Positions 26,506 to 35,366 of a DNA stretch of 64,000 nucleotides are shown in pieces. Within the stretch, counting starts at the first letter, position 1, and each line of letters begins with the position of its first letter. The DNA is from JACVRW01 sp034664125 (GTDB lineage Bacteria > Actinomycetota > Thermoleophilia > Solirubrobacterales > Thermoleophilaceae), in assembly GCA_034664125.1 (NCBI GenBank), contig JAXDIG010000056.1:1-64000 (forward strand), read 5' to 3'. The notes beneath the pieces are model-generated. The model saw only the letters and a program-made list of their open reading frames with translations, had not been told where the DNA came from and did no database searches. The position numbers and the translations under genes are program-made.

Positions 26506-29069
26506 GGAGCACCGGCCTTCGGGATCGGCAGCGCGCGCTCGCCGACGATCGCGAATACCCGCACCGGTGCGGCCGCCGACCCAGGCCGCGGGCCGCCCGT
26601 CCAGCCGCGCAGCTTGAAGCCGGCGCGAGCGAGCTTCGGCCCGAGCTTGCCGGCGACGTCCGGGCGCGAAAGCGACGGCACGCCCGCGGCGAGGAAGCGC
26701 TCGCCCGCGAACGCCAGCACGCGATCCGCCGGCCGCGCTCGCCTGCTGTCCCCAGCCCAGCCGTCGATCGTCACCTCGGCCTGGCCGACGCCGACTGCTT
26801 CCAGCGAGCCGCCGCTCTCGGCGCTCCCGATCGGGATCTCGCGGCCCGAGCCGTCCACGATCACCTGGCGTCCGCTGCGCTCAACGAGCCGGTAGCCGAG
26901 CGCCGCTCCCGGCAGCCGCGACAGCCGTCGGGCGGCGCCGTCGCCGGTGATCGCGATCAGGTCCACGGCATTCGCACCGGGTGCGAAGGCCGCCGGCGGC
27001 ACGACGGCGGAGAAGCGCGCCGTGTCGCCGTCGCGCCACCGCACGGCGGTAGCCGCGACGCGGCCGTCCAGTGCCACGGCCAGGCGCGTGTCGGCGGGCA
27101 CGTCGGACAGCTCGCCGGTGACCAGCGCGGGGACGATCGAGGCGGCGGGGTCAACGTCGGCGAGCAGGCCGCCACCGTCGAGCTCGAAGCTCGCGCCGCC
27201 CAGCGAGCCCGCCCCGAGCGAGTCGACGCTGCGGCCGACGAGGTCGCCGTCCCGTCCGCTCCCGTAGACGTCGCCGGGCGTCTCGCCGAAGTCGTCCAGC
27301 ATGTTCCGGACGAGCTTGTCGCGCCGGCGCAGGTACTCGCTGAACGGCATCGTCAGGTCGGCGTCTTCGTACTGCGGCTGCAGCGCGATCGATCCCCTGC
27401 GCGTCGCGCGCCGCGCCGGCTGCCCGTCCGTCCGCCACGGCAGGTCGACCCCGAGCCGGTCGGCGATCGTCGGCAGCACATCCGTGATTTGCACGTTCGA
27501 CTCGTCGACCTCGCCCTTGCGCTGGCGCGGTGACTTGATGAGCAGCGGGATGCCGGCGATCGAGGCCAGGTTGACCTCGTCGGCCGCTCGATGCGGGTGG
27601 CCACCGAGGAAGCTCGCGCCGTGATCGGCGAGCACCACGAGCAGCGCGCGGTCGTAGAGCCCGCTGGCCTGCATGCGGTCGAGCAGCCGTCCCAGCAGCC
27701 GGTCGGTGTCGGCGATCTGGAGCAGGTAGCGCTCGAGCGCCTGGCGGGATAACTGCCGATCCTTGCTCCACCCGCCCCCGGCCGGCTGGTTGGCCGAGGT
27801 CAGTCCCGGCAGGCCGTCGACCGTGTCGGGATAGCGCTGGCCATCGGGAAGGAAGTGGTAGGGGTTGTGCGGCAGCTGGATATGGAAGAAGACCAGGTGG
27901 CCCTGGCGGGGAGCCTTGGCGAGCCGGTGCTCGAAGGCCTTGTAGATCTCCATGCGGTCGATCACGGCCGCGAGCGCCGCGACGCCCCTGCTCGCGACGT
28001 CGGAGGCGGGCCTGGTGTTGACGTTGGCGGCCCTGGGATCCTGGGTCACGCGGAACCCGCCGAAGCTGCGGTCCACCGGCTTGAGCCTGTTGCGCAACGG
28101 GTCGGGCAGCAGCAGATGGAGTGACACGAGGCTGAGGTCGGACGCGAGGTCGTGCAGGCGTTGGCGCGCGGGCTGGCGGGCGGCCGCCTCCTCAGGGCAG
28201 AGCCGCTGGGGACAGACGTCGGTCATCGGTTCCGTCACGTCCAGCGAGTAGCTCCCGCCCAGGAGCGTGAACAGGCTCTCGGGGTGATCGGAGGCGATCG
28301 GCAGGGAGCCCTTGTCGGGCCGGTCGCCCGTCAGCAGCGCGGGCACCGCCCGGTCGGTGTAGTCGGCGACGGTGGTGGCGTTGCGATACCAGGTCGCGTC
28401 GCGTGCCAGGCGCGCGAAGTTGGGATAGCGGGAGGCGTCGATGCGCCCGTCCGCTCCGTTCAGGGTGAAGCCGGCGAACTCGTCGAACAGGATCACCACG
28501 ACCGGTGCCCTGCCGGGGACCTCCACCCCTGCCGCGGCCACCTCGTGTCCGGGCAGCACCAGCTTGGAGACGGGCGACAGGATCAGGAACACGAACAGGA
28601 ACACGACCGGCGCGGGGCTCAGGACCGTGAGCAGCGCCGGGCCGGCGGCGCTGCGCTCGTAGGCCAGCGCGGCCAGGGCTCCGATCGCCAGCGCGGCGGC
28701 GAGCAGGACCGCCGATCGCACCGACACGTCCTTGATCAGCTGTAGGGCGAAGGCGGCCGTGAGCAGAGCGACCAGTGACAGGTGGAGCGCGCGCCGCAGC
28801 GGCATGGAGACGAGGCCGACGAGCCACTCCAGGGCGGTCAGTGCGAGCGGCGGCACCAGCACCATCCCGCCGGCGAGGAGCAGGATGTCGCTCCTGGTGT
28901 TCCCGCGCGCGACGAAGAACTCCGGGGTATCGCCCAGCAGGTTCAGCAGGGGCTGCGCGAACGCAAACGACCAGAGGACGGCGAGGTGAACGCCGGCAAG
29001 TGCGAGCGGCTCGCGGCGAGCTGTAAAAGACGTGTGAAGGTCCGGCAGGCGGCCAGAGTACTCCGGCAT
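26502..29069 (-). CDS. Membrane-anchored sulfatase-fold enzyme
   Basis: 855 aa. About five N-terminal helices precede an extracytoplasmic alkaline-phosphatase/sulfatase (PF00884) domain. The metal-binding Asp is in VVVILFDEFAGF, the nucleophile region in TTVADYTDRAVPALLTGDRP, and LVVLADHGASFLGGHPHR supplies the second metal site. The sulfatase formylglycine motif (C/S-x-P-x-R) is absent; a Thr sits in the nucleophile region, as in LtaS-like phosphoglycerol transferases. A beta-rich C-terminal extension of about 280 residues, unassigned, follows. Likely adds or removes a phospho-substituent on an envelope glycan. ATG 29069 is the only start I can suggest and has no obvious -10 or Shine-Dalgarno. 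Confidence 0.82.
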   Translation of the reverse strand: MPEYSGRLPDLHTSFTARREPLALAGVHLAVLWSFAFAQPLLNLLGDTPEFFVARGNTRSDILLLAGGMVLVPPLALTALEWLVGLVSMPLRRALHLSLVALLTAAFALQLIKDVSVRSAVLLAAALAIGALAALAYERSAAGPALLTVLSPAPVVFLFVFLILSPVSKLVLPGHEVAAAGVEVPGRAPVVVILFDEFAGFTLNGADGRIDASRYPNFARLARDATWYRNATTVADYTDRAVPALLTGDRPDKGSLPIASDHPESLFTLLGGSYSLDVTEPMTDVCPQRLCPEEAAARQPARQRLHDLASDLSLVSLHLLLPDPLRNRLKPVDRSFGGFRVTQDPRAANVNTRPASDVASRGVAALAAVIDRMEIYKAFEHRLAKAPRQGHLVFFHIQLPHNPYHFLPDGQRYPDTVDGLPGLTSANQPAGGGWSKDRQLSRQALERYLLQIADTDRLLGRLLDRMQASGLYDRALLVVLADHGASFLGGHPHRAADEVNLASIAGIPLLIKSPRQRKGEVDESNVQITDVLPTIADRLGVDLPWRTDGQPARRATRRGSIALQPQYEDADLTMPFSEYLRRRDKLVRNMLDDFGETPGDVYGSGRDGDLVGRSVDSLGAGSLGGASFELDGGGLLADVDPAASIVPALVTGELSDVPADTRLAVALDGRVAATAVRWRDGDTARFSAVVPPAAFAPGANAVDLIAITGDGAARRLSRLPGAALGYRLVERSGRQVIVDGSGREIPIGSAESGGSLEAVGVGQAEVTIDGWAGDSRRARPADRVLAFAGERFLAAGVPSLSRPDVAGKLGPKLARAGFKLRGWTGGPRPGSAAAPVRVFAIVGERALPIPKAGAP

Positions 29070-29137
29070 TCTCGGTTGCCGCGCCGGATGCCGGGCGCTG
29101 CCGCCCAGGCCAGCGCCCGTAAGGCATAGTGGTCGCC

Positions 29138-29809
29138 GTGGACACCTATGCGCTCCCGCGCGGCCCGCGCGACACCCGCGCGTGGTACCGCGACGCAGAT
29201 CCGATGGAGCAGGTCGACTACGCCCTCGTCGACTTCGTGCAGCAGCACGCCGGTCAGACCGTGCTGGACCTCGGCTGTGGCCTGGGCGGCTACAGCAAGG
29301 TGCTCGCCGAGCGCGGCTTCGACGTGCGCGCCTTCGACGTGGTGCCGGAGTACGTCGAGCGGGCGCGCCAGCTCGGAGTCCCGGCCGAGCTCTACGACGG
29401 CGATCGCCTCCCGCTCGCCGACGGCAGCGTCGACACGGCCGTCCTGCTCGAGGTGATCGAGCACCTCGAGGATCCGGCTCGCCTGCTCGGCGAGGCGCGC
29501 AGGGTCGCGCGCGGCGGCGTGCTGGTCACCACTCCCAACTGCACGCAGAGCTTCGGGCGCGTGCCGATCGAGTTCAGCCACATGCTCGACGTGGATCACC
29601 GCCAGTTCTTCACCGAGACGTCGCTCGCCGCCCTGCTCGACGAGGTATTCGGGAGCTGCGAGGTCGAGCAGGTGGCGCCGATCGACCGCAACCTGGCCGG
29701 CCTGGTGCTGCCCCGGCCGCTGCGCCCGCTCTACCGCTGGCTCGACCGCTTCGGCGCGGCCAAGCCGCAGTACTTCTTCAGGCTGCGCGCCCGCGCACCC
29801 GCCCGGTGA
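29138..29809 (+). CDS. Class I SAM-dependent methyltransferase
   Basis: 223 aa. Motif I TVLDLGCGLGGYSKVLAERG, then AFDVVPEYVERAR, DRLPLADGSVDTAVLLEVIEHL and RGGVLVTTPN, a typical Methyltransf_11 layout (UbiE/small-molecule or sugar type). GTG 29138 follows CATAGT (29125-29130) by 7 nt; GTG 29129 is an in-frame alternative three codons earlier. The stop overlaps the GT4 start (GTGA), so the pair is co-translated and probably acts on the same glycan. Substrate unknown. Confidence 0.87.
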   Translation: MDTYALPRGPRDTRAWYRDADPMEQVDYALVDFVQQHAGQTVLDLGCGLGGYSKVLAERGFDVRAFDVVPEYVERARQLGVPAELYDGDRLPLADGSVDTAVLLEVIEHLEDPARLLGEARRVARGGVLVTTPNCTQSFGRVPIEFSHMLDVDHRQFFTETSLAALLDEVFGSCEVEQVAPIDRNLAGLVLPRPLRPLYRWLDRFGAAKPQYFFRLRARAPAR

Positions 29810-31149
29810 CGCGCGTCCTGTTCATCTCCGCGGAGCCGCTCGGACCGTCGATGGCGGGCCCGGCGATCCGCGTGCTCGAGCTGGCGCGGGCGGTCGCCGC
29901 GCACTGCGACGTGACGGTGGCCGCCCCGGGGCCGAGCGACGCGGGGGATGCCCCGATCGAGCTGCTCGAGGCGAACCTGGCCGACTTCGACACGCTGCTC
30001 GAGGCGGTCAAGAGCCACGACGTGGTGGTGGCTCAGCGGCTGCCACCGCAGCTGCTGCGCTACGTCGCGCGCATGCCGGTTCGCTTCGTCGCCGACCTCT
30101 ACAACCCGCAGATGATCGAGGTGCTGGAGGCCGCCGGCGACGGCCCGAGCACCTCGCCGCGGCGCGCGTGGAGGTCGATGCTCGGCCAGTGCGCGGTCGC
30201 GGACCTCGTGATCTGCGCGAGCGAGAAGCAGCGAGACCTCTGGCTCGGCGGCATGGGCCTCGCCGGCCTGATCGACGTGGAGCGCTACCGGGCCGACCCC
30301 ACCTTCCGCAGCTACGTGGACGTGGTGCCGTTCGGGCTGCCCGACCGGCCGCCGAGCCGCTCGGCGCCGGTTCTCAAGGGCGTCTGGCCGGGCATCGGAG
30401 AGGACGATCGCGTGCTGCTCTGGGCCGGCGGAGTTTGGCGCTGGCTGGACGCCATCACCCCGATCCAGGCGGTGGAGCGCCTGCGCGCCGGGGGGCGGCG
30501 GGTGCACCTCGTGTTCCTGGGCACGGGCCGCCCGCGGCTCGCGGGCGCGGACGTGCCCACCAGCGCCGACGAGGCGATCGCCTTCGCCGCGGAGCGCGGG
30601 CTGGAGGGCGACTGCGTGCACTTCAACCGCGGCTGGGTGCCGTACGCGGAGCGCGAGGCCTACCTGCTCGAGTCCGACATCGGCGTGTGCGCGCACCACG
30701 AGCACCTCGAGGCGCGCTTCTCCTTCCGCACGCGGGTGCTAGACCACTTCTGGGCCGGCCTGCCGTCCGTGGTGTCCGGCGGCGACGCGATCGGCGACCT
30801 CGTGGACCGCCGCGGGCTCGGGCGGACGGTGGCGCCCGGCGACGCCGAGGGCTTCGCGCTGGCGTGCGCCAACCTGCTCGACGACCGCGACGCCTACGAC
30901 GGCGCGGCACGGCGAGTGCGAGAGCTGGCGCCGTCGCTGCGCTGGAGCGAGGTCGCGCGCCCGCTGGTGCGCTTCTGCCGCGAGCTGGACAGCCGCCCGC
31001 CGCGCCGCCCGGCGCGGTCGGCGCTGGTGCGCGCGACCTACGGCCAGTACCCGGACATCCTGGCCGACCTGCGCGAGCGCGGCGGACTGGGCGCCGTGGC
31101 GCGGCGCGTGCCGGAGCACGTCGCCCGACTGCTGCGCCACCGGGCCTAG
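29806..31149 (+). CDS. Family 4 glycosyltransferase
   Basis: 447 aa, GT-B fold. N-terminal RVLFISAEPLGPSMAGPAIRVLELARAVA is the Gly-rich acceptor-side loop of GT4 enzymes. WAGGVWRWLDAITPIQAVERL and HLVFLGTGRP belong to the C-terminal donor domain, and the EX7E-like part appears as HHEHLEARFSFRTRVLDHFWAGLPSVVSGGDAIG. Cytoplasmic; no membrane helices. It starts on the overlapping stop of the methyltransferase and converges with the minus-strand methyltransferase at 31146 with a 4-nt stop overlap. Confidence 0.89.
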   Translation: MTRVLFISAEPLGPSMAGPAIRVLELARAVAAHCDVTVAAPGPSDAGDAPIELLEANLADFDTLLEAVKSHDVVVAQRLPPQLLRYVARMPVRFVADLYNPQMIEVLEAAGDGPSTSPRRAWRSMLGQCAVADLVICASEKQRDLWLGGMGLAGLIDVERYRADPTFRSYVDVVPFGLPDRPPSRSAPVLKGVWPGIGEDDRVLLWAGGVWRWLDAITPIQAVERLRAGGRRVHLVFLGTGRPRLAGADVPTSADEAIAFAAERGLEGDCVHFNRGWVPYAEREAYLLESDIGVCAHHEHLEARFSFRTRVLDHFWAGLPSVVSGGDAIGDLVDRRGLGRTVAPGDAEGFALACANLLDDRDAYDGAARRVRELAPSLRWSEVARPLVRFCRELDSRPPRRPARSALVRATYGQYPDILADLRERGGLGAVARRVPEHVARLLRHRA

Positions 31150-31859
31150 AGCTCGTAGCGGTACTCGTCCGGCGTGGGCGCGCGCTTCTCGCCCCAAAGC
31201 GTGGTGTTGAGGAAGGCGGGCATGTGCTGCGTCGCAGCCACGCGCCGCGAGTACAGGCGCACCGGGAAGTCGTAGTTGGTGGCGACGACCTCGAGGCCCA
31301 TCTGAGTGCCGAACAGGCTGGCCAGGGCGTCCTGGGAGAAGCGGAAGTAGTCGTTCGGGTAGCCGTGCAGCGGGAAGGACTGGTGGGTCTGGACGAACAG
31401 CAGGCCGCCCACCTTGAGGGCCTTCATCAGCTCGTGCGCCGCAAGCGTCGGGTACTTCAGGTGCTCGAAGGTCGAGCACGAGAGGATCACGTCGAAGCGC
31501 TCGGAGCCGACCACGTCGGTCAGGCGGTGCAGGTCGGCGACGATGTCCACGTCGGGCCCGTCCTGGATGTCGGTGCCGAGGAACTCGGCGGCGTGCGGCA
31601 CCCAGTCGCGGTGGAGCGTCGAGCGGCCCGGCACCGACTGCAGGGTTCCGAGCTCGAGCACGCTGGGGGAGGGCAGCTCGGCACAGCGGGCGATGAAGCG
31701 GTGCTCGAGATCGGAGCTGGGCTCGCCTTCGGTCCGCGGCGTCCCGGTCAGCGTGAGCCCGCGGCGCAGGCGCTCGACGGCGTGGCGCCAGCGCCCCAGC
31801 TCGGCCGGGGCCGGCACCGAGGCCCGACCGGCGTCCTGACCGCTTCCCACGGCGGGCAT
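31146..31859 (-). CDS. SAM-dependent methyltransferase, glycan-locus type
   Basis: 237 aa. The Rossmann core is visible as PSVLELGTLQSVPGRSTLH (motif I variant), EFLGTDIQDGPDVDIVADLH, RFDVILSCSTFEHLKYPTLAAHELMKALKVGGLLFVQTHQSFPLHGYPNDYFRFS. The late YPNDYFRFS segment is typical of methyltransferases in capsule and O-antigen loci. ATG 31859 is the best start; further upstream the frame stays open but runs into the repeat patch and has no start signal. Its promoter must lie within or next to the repeat region at 31860-32462, which is notable. Confidence 0.84.
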   Translation of the reverse strand: MPAVGSGQDAGRASVPAPAELGRWRHAVERLRRGLTLTGTPRTEGEPSSDLEHRFIARCAELPSPSVLELGTLQSVPGRSTLHRDWVPHAAEFLGTDIQDGPDVDIVADLHRLTDVVGSERFDVILSCSTFEHLKYPTLAAHELMKALKVGGLLFVQTHQSFPLHGYPNDYFRFSQDALASLFGTQMGLEVVATNYDFPVRLYSRRVAATQHMPAFLNTTLWGEKRAPTPDEYRYEL

Positions 31860-31945
31860 GATGCCCGATCGCGGCGTTCGGGCGCCCCGGCTCCGCCGGG
31901 CGCCCCGCCTCACCCGGCCAACGGCAGCAACCAGGGCGGCCCCCC

Positions 31946-31980
31946 GGCTCACCCGGCCGCCCCGGCTCACCCGGCCGCCC
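31946..31980. repeat. Tandem 18-bp repeat, two copies
   Basis: GGCTCACCCGGCCGCCCC at 31946-31963 is repeated directly from 31964 to 31980, the second copy lacking the last base. A related CCTCACCCGGCC occurs just upstream. Confidence 0.7.
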
Positions 31981-32026
31981 GGCCCTGCGCGGCCAACAGC
32001 GGCAACCAGGGGCGGTCCGAGCGAGA

Positions 32027-32072
32027 GGTGGGCCCCCAACGTCACGCATATGGTGCAAATGGGCGCCCACCC
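32027..32072. repeat. Dispersed hairpin unit, copy 1
   Basis: Begins GGTGGGCCCCCAACGTCACG and ends GGGCGCCCACC. Terminal GGTGGGC and GCCCACC pair over 7 bp. The first 24 nt match the unit at 32260-32304. Confidence 0.6.
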
Positions 32073-32259
32073 TCGGAGGCGAACCAGCGGTGGGCCGGCT
32101 TGTTACTGGGTTTCGGCTACTCCCGGGACCCACCCTTGGAAACCGGGGCGGCTGGGTCACCTTTTGTTGCTGCTCTTGCCGCCCGAACGTTGCGCCGGGC
32201 CTGCGAGCGGCCCGGCGCTCCGGGGTCCATGGGAGCAGCCAAGGCGGCCCGGGCGAAGG

Positions 32260-32304
32260 GGTGGGCCCCGAACGTCAGACATAGCCCCCGTTTCGGGGCC
32301 CACC
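32260..32304. repeat. Dispersed hairpin unit, copy 2
   Basis: Begins GGTGGGCCCCGAACGTCAGA. The ends GGTGGGCCCCG (32260-32270) and CGGGGCCCACC (32294-32304) form a perfect 11-bp stem, with an inner CCCCG-TTT-CGGGG hairpin as alternative. Conserved sequence plus conserved ends suggest a small mobile or REP-like unit. Confidence 0.6.
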
Positions 32305-32360
32305 CCCTCCCGGGGCCCACCCCCTCCCGGGGCCCACCCCTCCCGGGGGCCCACACTCCC
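32295..32360. repeat. Tandem 16-17 bp repeat, four copies
   Basis: GGGGCCCACCCCCTCCC at 32295 and 32312, GGGGCCCACCCCTCCC at 32329, and a diverged GGGGGCCCACACTCCC at 32345. The first copy overlaps the right arm of the hairpin unit, so the array may have grown from that arm by slippage. Confidence 0.75.
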
Positions 32361-32462
32361 GGCCGGGCCGCCCTTTATTGCTGCCGTTGGCGTGGCCCCG
32401 CGCCCCGGCCGCGCCGGGCGACCCGCCGCCACCCCCCGACCGCTCGACATACGCTTACGTCC

Positions 32463-33980
32463 TTGGAGTCCAGCCGGCTCAGCCAGCGCCGTCCCGCGAG
32501 CGCCCGAGGCCGGCGTCTCGCGATGCTGCTCGGTCTGTTCGGGCTCGGCGCCCTGCTCTCGGGTCTGACGATCCGCTGGGGCATCAACCCCCACGACGAG
32601 GGTCTGATGCTGCAGGCGGGCGAGCGCATCGCCGACGGGCAGCTGCCCTACCGCGACTTCTACGCCAACTACGGGCCGGGGCAGTACTTCCTGATCGGGG
32701 CGCTGGACTGGCTGTTCGGCCCGTCGCTGATCGCCTGGCGGATCGTGCGCGTGGCGCTCGACGCCGGCGTCGCGGTGCTCGCCTATGCGCTGGTCCGCCG
32801 CGATGCTCCCGAGCCGCTCGCGCTGGGCGCCTGGCTGGCCGTGGCGGCCGCGATGTCGTTCCCGAGCATCCCGCACCCCAATCCGACCGCGCTGGCGCTC
32901 GCCTTCGGCGGGCTGCTCCTGGCGCAGCGCCGCCCCGCGGCGGCGGGGGCGCTTGCCGGCGTGGCGGCGGTCTTCCGGTTCGACCTGGGCGCGGGGGCGC
33001 TGGCCGGCGTGGCGCTGCTCGCCGCCACGGCCGGCGGCCGCCGCGCGGCGGCCCGGGCGGCGCTTACCGGGCTGGCGGTGGCGCTGGTGCTGCTGGCCCC
33101 CGTGGTGATCGCCGCCCCGCGCGACTTCTGGGACCAGACGATCGGCTTCGCGCTCGACGAGCAGGGCCTCCAGCGCCTGCCGCTGCCGGGCGCCTGGGAG
33201 GGCGGGTTCGAGCCGAACAAGATCCTGCAGCACTTCTTCCCCTACGTGCTGCTGGGCGGCACCGTGCTCTGGCTGCTCGTGGCGCTCGTCCGACGGCTGC
33301 CGGCCCGGCTGTGGGCCCCCGCCCCGCTGGCCGGGGCCGGCGTGGTCTACCTGCTCGCGCGCGCCGACGAGTTCCACCTCGTGCCGCTGGCGCCCGTCTT
33401 GGCGGTGCTGCTCGCCACCGCCGCGGCCCACGAAAGGCGCGCCGGGCGCACCGCCTCGGCGGTGGTCCTCGTGGTGGTCCTGGGCCTGATCGCCATCCAG
33501 GGGCTCGATCGCAAGCGCATCCAGCTGCTCGATCCCCCGCCTCTGGCCACGATCCACGTGGATGTGGCGGACGGCGTCGAGGCCCCGCCGGCCGAGGCTC
33601 GCGCGCTCACCCAGCTGTCGCACTACGTCCGCGAGCGGGTGCCACCCGGCCGCCCGGTGTTCGTGGCCAACCCGCGCTTCGACCTGGTGAGGGTGGGCAA
33701 CCCGCTCGTCTACGTCCTGGTGGGGCGGCCCAACCCGACGCGCTACGACGTCATGCAACCGGGTGTGGTGACCACCGCTCCGGTGCAGCGCGAGATCGTG
33801 CGCGACCTGGAGCGCTCACGGCCGCGGCTGGTGATCCGCTGGCTCAGCCCGGTTGCCGACCAGCGCGAGGACAATGGCGCCGGGCGCTCGAGCGGCGTGC
33901 GCCTCCTCGACCGCTACCTGGCGCGCACCTACGCGCCGCGGCGCCGCTTCGGCGACTACCTGGTGCTCACCCGTCGCTAG
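32463..33980 (+). CDS. Polytopic membrane protein, GT-C-like
   Basis: 505 aa from TTG 32463, or 485 aa from ATG 32523. I favour TTG because TACGCT (32450-32455) is 7 nt upstream. About ten helices. The first lumenal loop GINPHDEGLMLQAGERIADGQLPYRDFYANYGPGQYFLIGAL has the paired acidic residues and PYRDFY...GPG pattern of GT39-type proteins. A C-terminal lumenal part ends RFGDYLVLTRR. It is divergent from the methyltransferase across the repeat patch and converges with the second flippase (4-nt overlap). Likely a polyprenyl-phosphate-sugar-dependent transferase; donor unknown. Confidence 0.78.
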   Translation: MESSRLSQRRPASARGRRLAMLLGLFGLGALLSGLTIRWGINPHDEGLMLQAGERIADGQLPYRDFYANYGPGQYFLIGALDWLFGPSLIAWRIVRVALDAGVAVLAYALVRRDAPEPLALGAWLAVAAAMSFPSIPHPNPTALALAFGGLLLAQRRPAAAGALAGVAAVFRFDLGAGALAGVALLAATAGGRRAAARAALTGLAVALVLLAPVVIAAPRDFWDQTIGFALDEQGLQRLPLPGAWEGGFEPNKILQHFFPYVLLGGTVLWLLVALVRRLPARLWAPAPLAGAGVVYLLARADEFHLVPLAPVLAVLLATAAAHERRAGRTASAVVLVVVLGLIAIQGLDRKRIQLLDPPPLATIHVDVADGVEAPPAEARALTQLSHYVRERVPPGRPVFVANPRFDLVRVGNPLVYVLVGRPNPTRYDVMQPGVVTTAPVQREIVRDLERSRPRLVIRWLSPVADQREDNGAGRSSGVRLLDRYLARTYAPRRRFGDYLVLTRR

Positions 33981-35296
33981 ACGGGCACGAACGCCTTGCC
34001 AGCCGGCGTGGACTGGCGCATGGCCATCGTCAGGATCGTGGCGGCGCACACGGCCTGGATGCCGAGCAGCGCCAGCGCGATAGCCGTGAGGTCGTCGCCG
34101 ATCGAGAGCAGCAGCACCACCTCGGCCACCACACCGGCGGCGAGCACGAACAGGAAGCTGGCCTTCCCCATGGCGAGCAGGTACTGCACCGACAGGTACG
34201 AGCAGGCCAGCAGCGACATCGCCAGGCCGAGGAAGGGGAGGGCGTCCGAGGCCTGGGTCAGGTCCTCGCCGAACACCACGCGCAGCAGCGGCTCGCCGGC
34301 CACGCTGTAGATCAGCACCGCCGGCACCGCCATCGCGGCGATCAGGCCCAGCGTGCGCAGCAGGATCGGGCGGGCGTCCTCCCCGGTCTTCGCCCGCCGC
34401 GACGCCTCCGGCAGCAGGTACAGCCCGAGCCCGATGGCGATCCACATGATCGCCTTGCCGGCGACGGCGGCCACGGCGTAGGAGCCGGCGGCGTCGTCGC
34501 TGGCGGCCTGGTGCTTGACGATGATCACGTGCAGCTCCTGGAGGGCCAGCAGGAGCGTCAGCCCGAGCACCGGGACCCAGGCGCCTGCCAGCAGCTCGCG
34601 CAGGCGCAGGTCCTCGGCTGCCTTCGGGTTGACGCCCTCCATCGCGCGCCGCAGCGGGATCAAGAGCACCAGCGCGATCAGGACCAGCGAGAAGGCGCTG
34701 CCGAGGAAGGCACCCGTCACGTCGAGGCCGGCCCCCACGAGGATCAGGGCGAACGCGATCCGCGACGACGCCTCGCCGACGATGCTGAACGCGACCGTGC
34801 GGTACTGCTGGAAGCCCTGCAGCACCCCGCGCAGGACCGAGAGGATGATCCACAGCATCGCCGTGACCGGGATCGCGGCGGCCGCCCAGTCCTGGTCGAT
34901 GTTGATCACCGAAGCGATCAGCGAGCGCACCGGGATCGCGACCAGGGCAACCATCACCGTCGCGACGACCAGGCGCTCGAGCCACCTGCGCACGCCCGCG
35001 CCGGCGTTGGGGTTGCCCTCGGCCAGATCGTGGCTCACCTCGCGCGCCGCGGCGATCTGAAGCGCCGAGCCGGGGACCATCATGATGATGAACGACGAGA
35101 GCAGCACGGCCAGGTCGCCGTAGCCCGAGGCGCCCAGCACGCGAGCGAACACGACCGTGAAGCCCAGAGCCAGGACGTTGGCCACGATCATCGCCGCCCC
35201 GAGCCCGGCCGCACGCCCGGTGTCGGAGCGGCTCAGCTCGCCGACACGCTCACGCAGAGCGGCCGAAGCGGGGCGTGAGAGGGCCGGCACGCGCAC
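33977..35296 (-). CDS. Second polysaccharide flippase (MOP superfamily)
   Basis: 439 aa from GTG 35296, about 12-14 helices. FARVLGASGYGDLAVLLSSFIIMMVPGSALQIAAAREV near the N-terminus is the family signature. GTG 35296 is 6 nt downstream of TACTCT on the minus strand (35303-35308); ATG 35323 in frame would place that box inside the gene. Divergent from the DNA glycosylase gene. With the flippase at 25087 it brackets a sub-cluster, consistent with a second lipid-linked glycan. Confidence 0.87.
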   Translation of the reverse strand: MRVPALSRPASAALRERVGELSRSDTGRAAGLGAAMIVANVLALGFTVVFARVLGASGYGDLAVLLSSFIIMMVPGSALQIAAAREVSHDLAEGNPNAGAGVRRWLERLVVATVMVALVAIPVRSLIASVINIDQDWAAAAIPVTAMLWIILSVLRGVLQGFQQYRTVAFSIVGEASSRIAFALILVGAGLDVTGAFLGSAFSLVLIALVLLIPLRRAMEGVNPKAAEDLRLRELLAGAWVPVLGLTLLLALQELHVIIVKHQAASDDAAGSYAVAAVAGKAIMWIAIGLGLYLLPEASRRAKTGEDARPILLRTLGLIAAMAVPAVLIYSVAGEPLLRVVFGEDLTQASDALPFLGLAMSLLACSYLSVQYLLAMGKASFLFVLAAGVVAEVVLLLSIGDDLTAIALALLGIQAVCAATILTMAMRQSTPAGKAFVPV

Positions 35297-35353
35297 CGCG
35301 CCAGAGTACCCCCGAACCGGCATCGCGCGACGCACCTGGCGGGGATGCGGCAC

Positions 35354-35359
35354 TACGAT
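35354..35359 (+). promoter_or_regulatory. -10 box TACGAT for tag
   Basis: TACGAT ends 7 nt before the GTG at 35367, predicting a transcript that begins at or within a base or two of the start codon. Confidence 0.55.
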
Positions 35360-35366
35360 CGCGCCC

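Larger units (their letters stand above)
31860..32462. repeat. Gene-free, GC-rich patch of tandem and inverted repeats
   Basis: About 600 bases between two divergent genes, the longest non-coding stretch in the window. All frames that stay open give only Pro/Arg/Gly low-complexity peptides. Four repeat types are visible, listed separately. In addition a segment beginning AACGGCAGCAACCAGGGCGG (about 31920) recurs as AACAGCGGCAACCAGGGGCGG (about 31993). The -10 of the downstream membrane protein (TACGCT, 32450-32455) lies at the right edge. I see no transposase remnant. Confidence 0.7.

Noticed and set aside
31860..32462. CRISPR array or a broken coding gene
   Set aside because: Repeats are short, adjacent and not separated by unique spacers of even length; no cas genes are present; open frames through it have only low-complexity Pro/Arg/Gly content.
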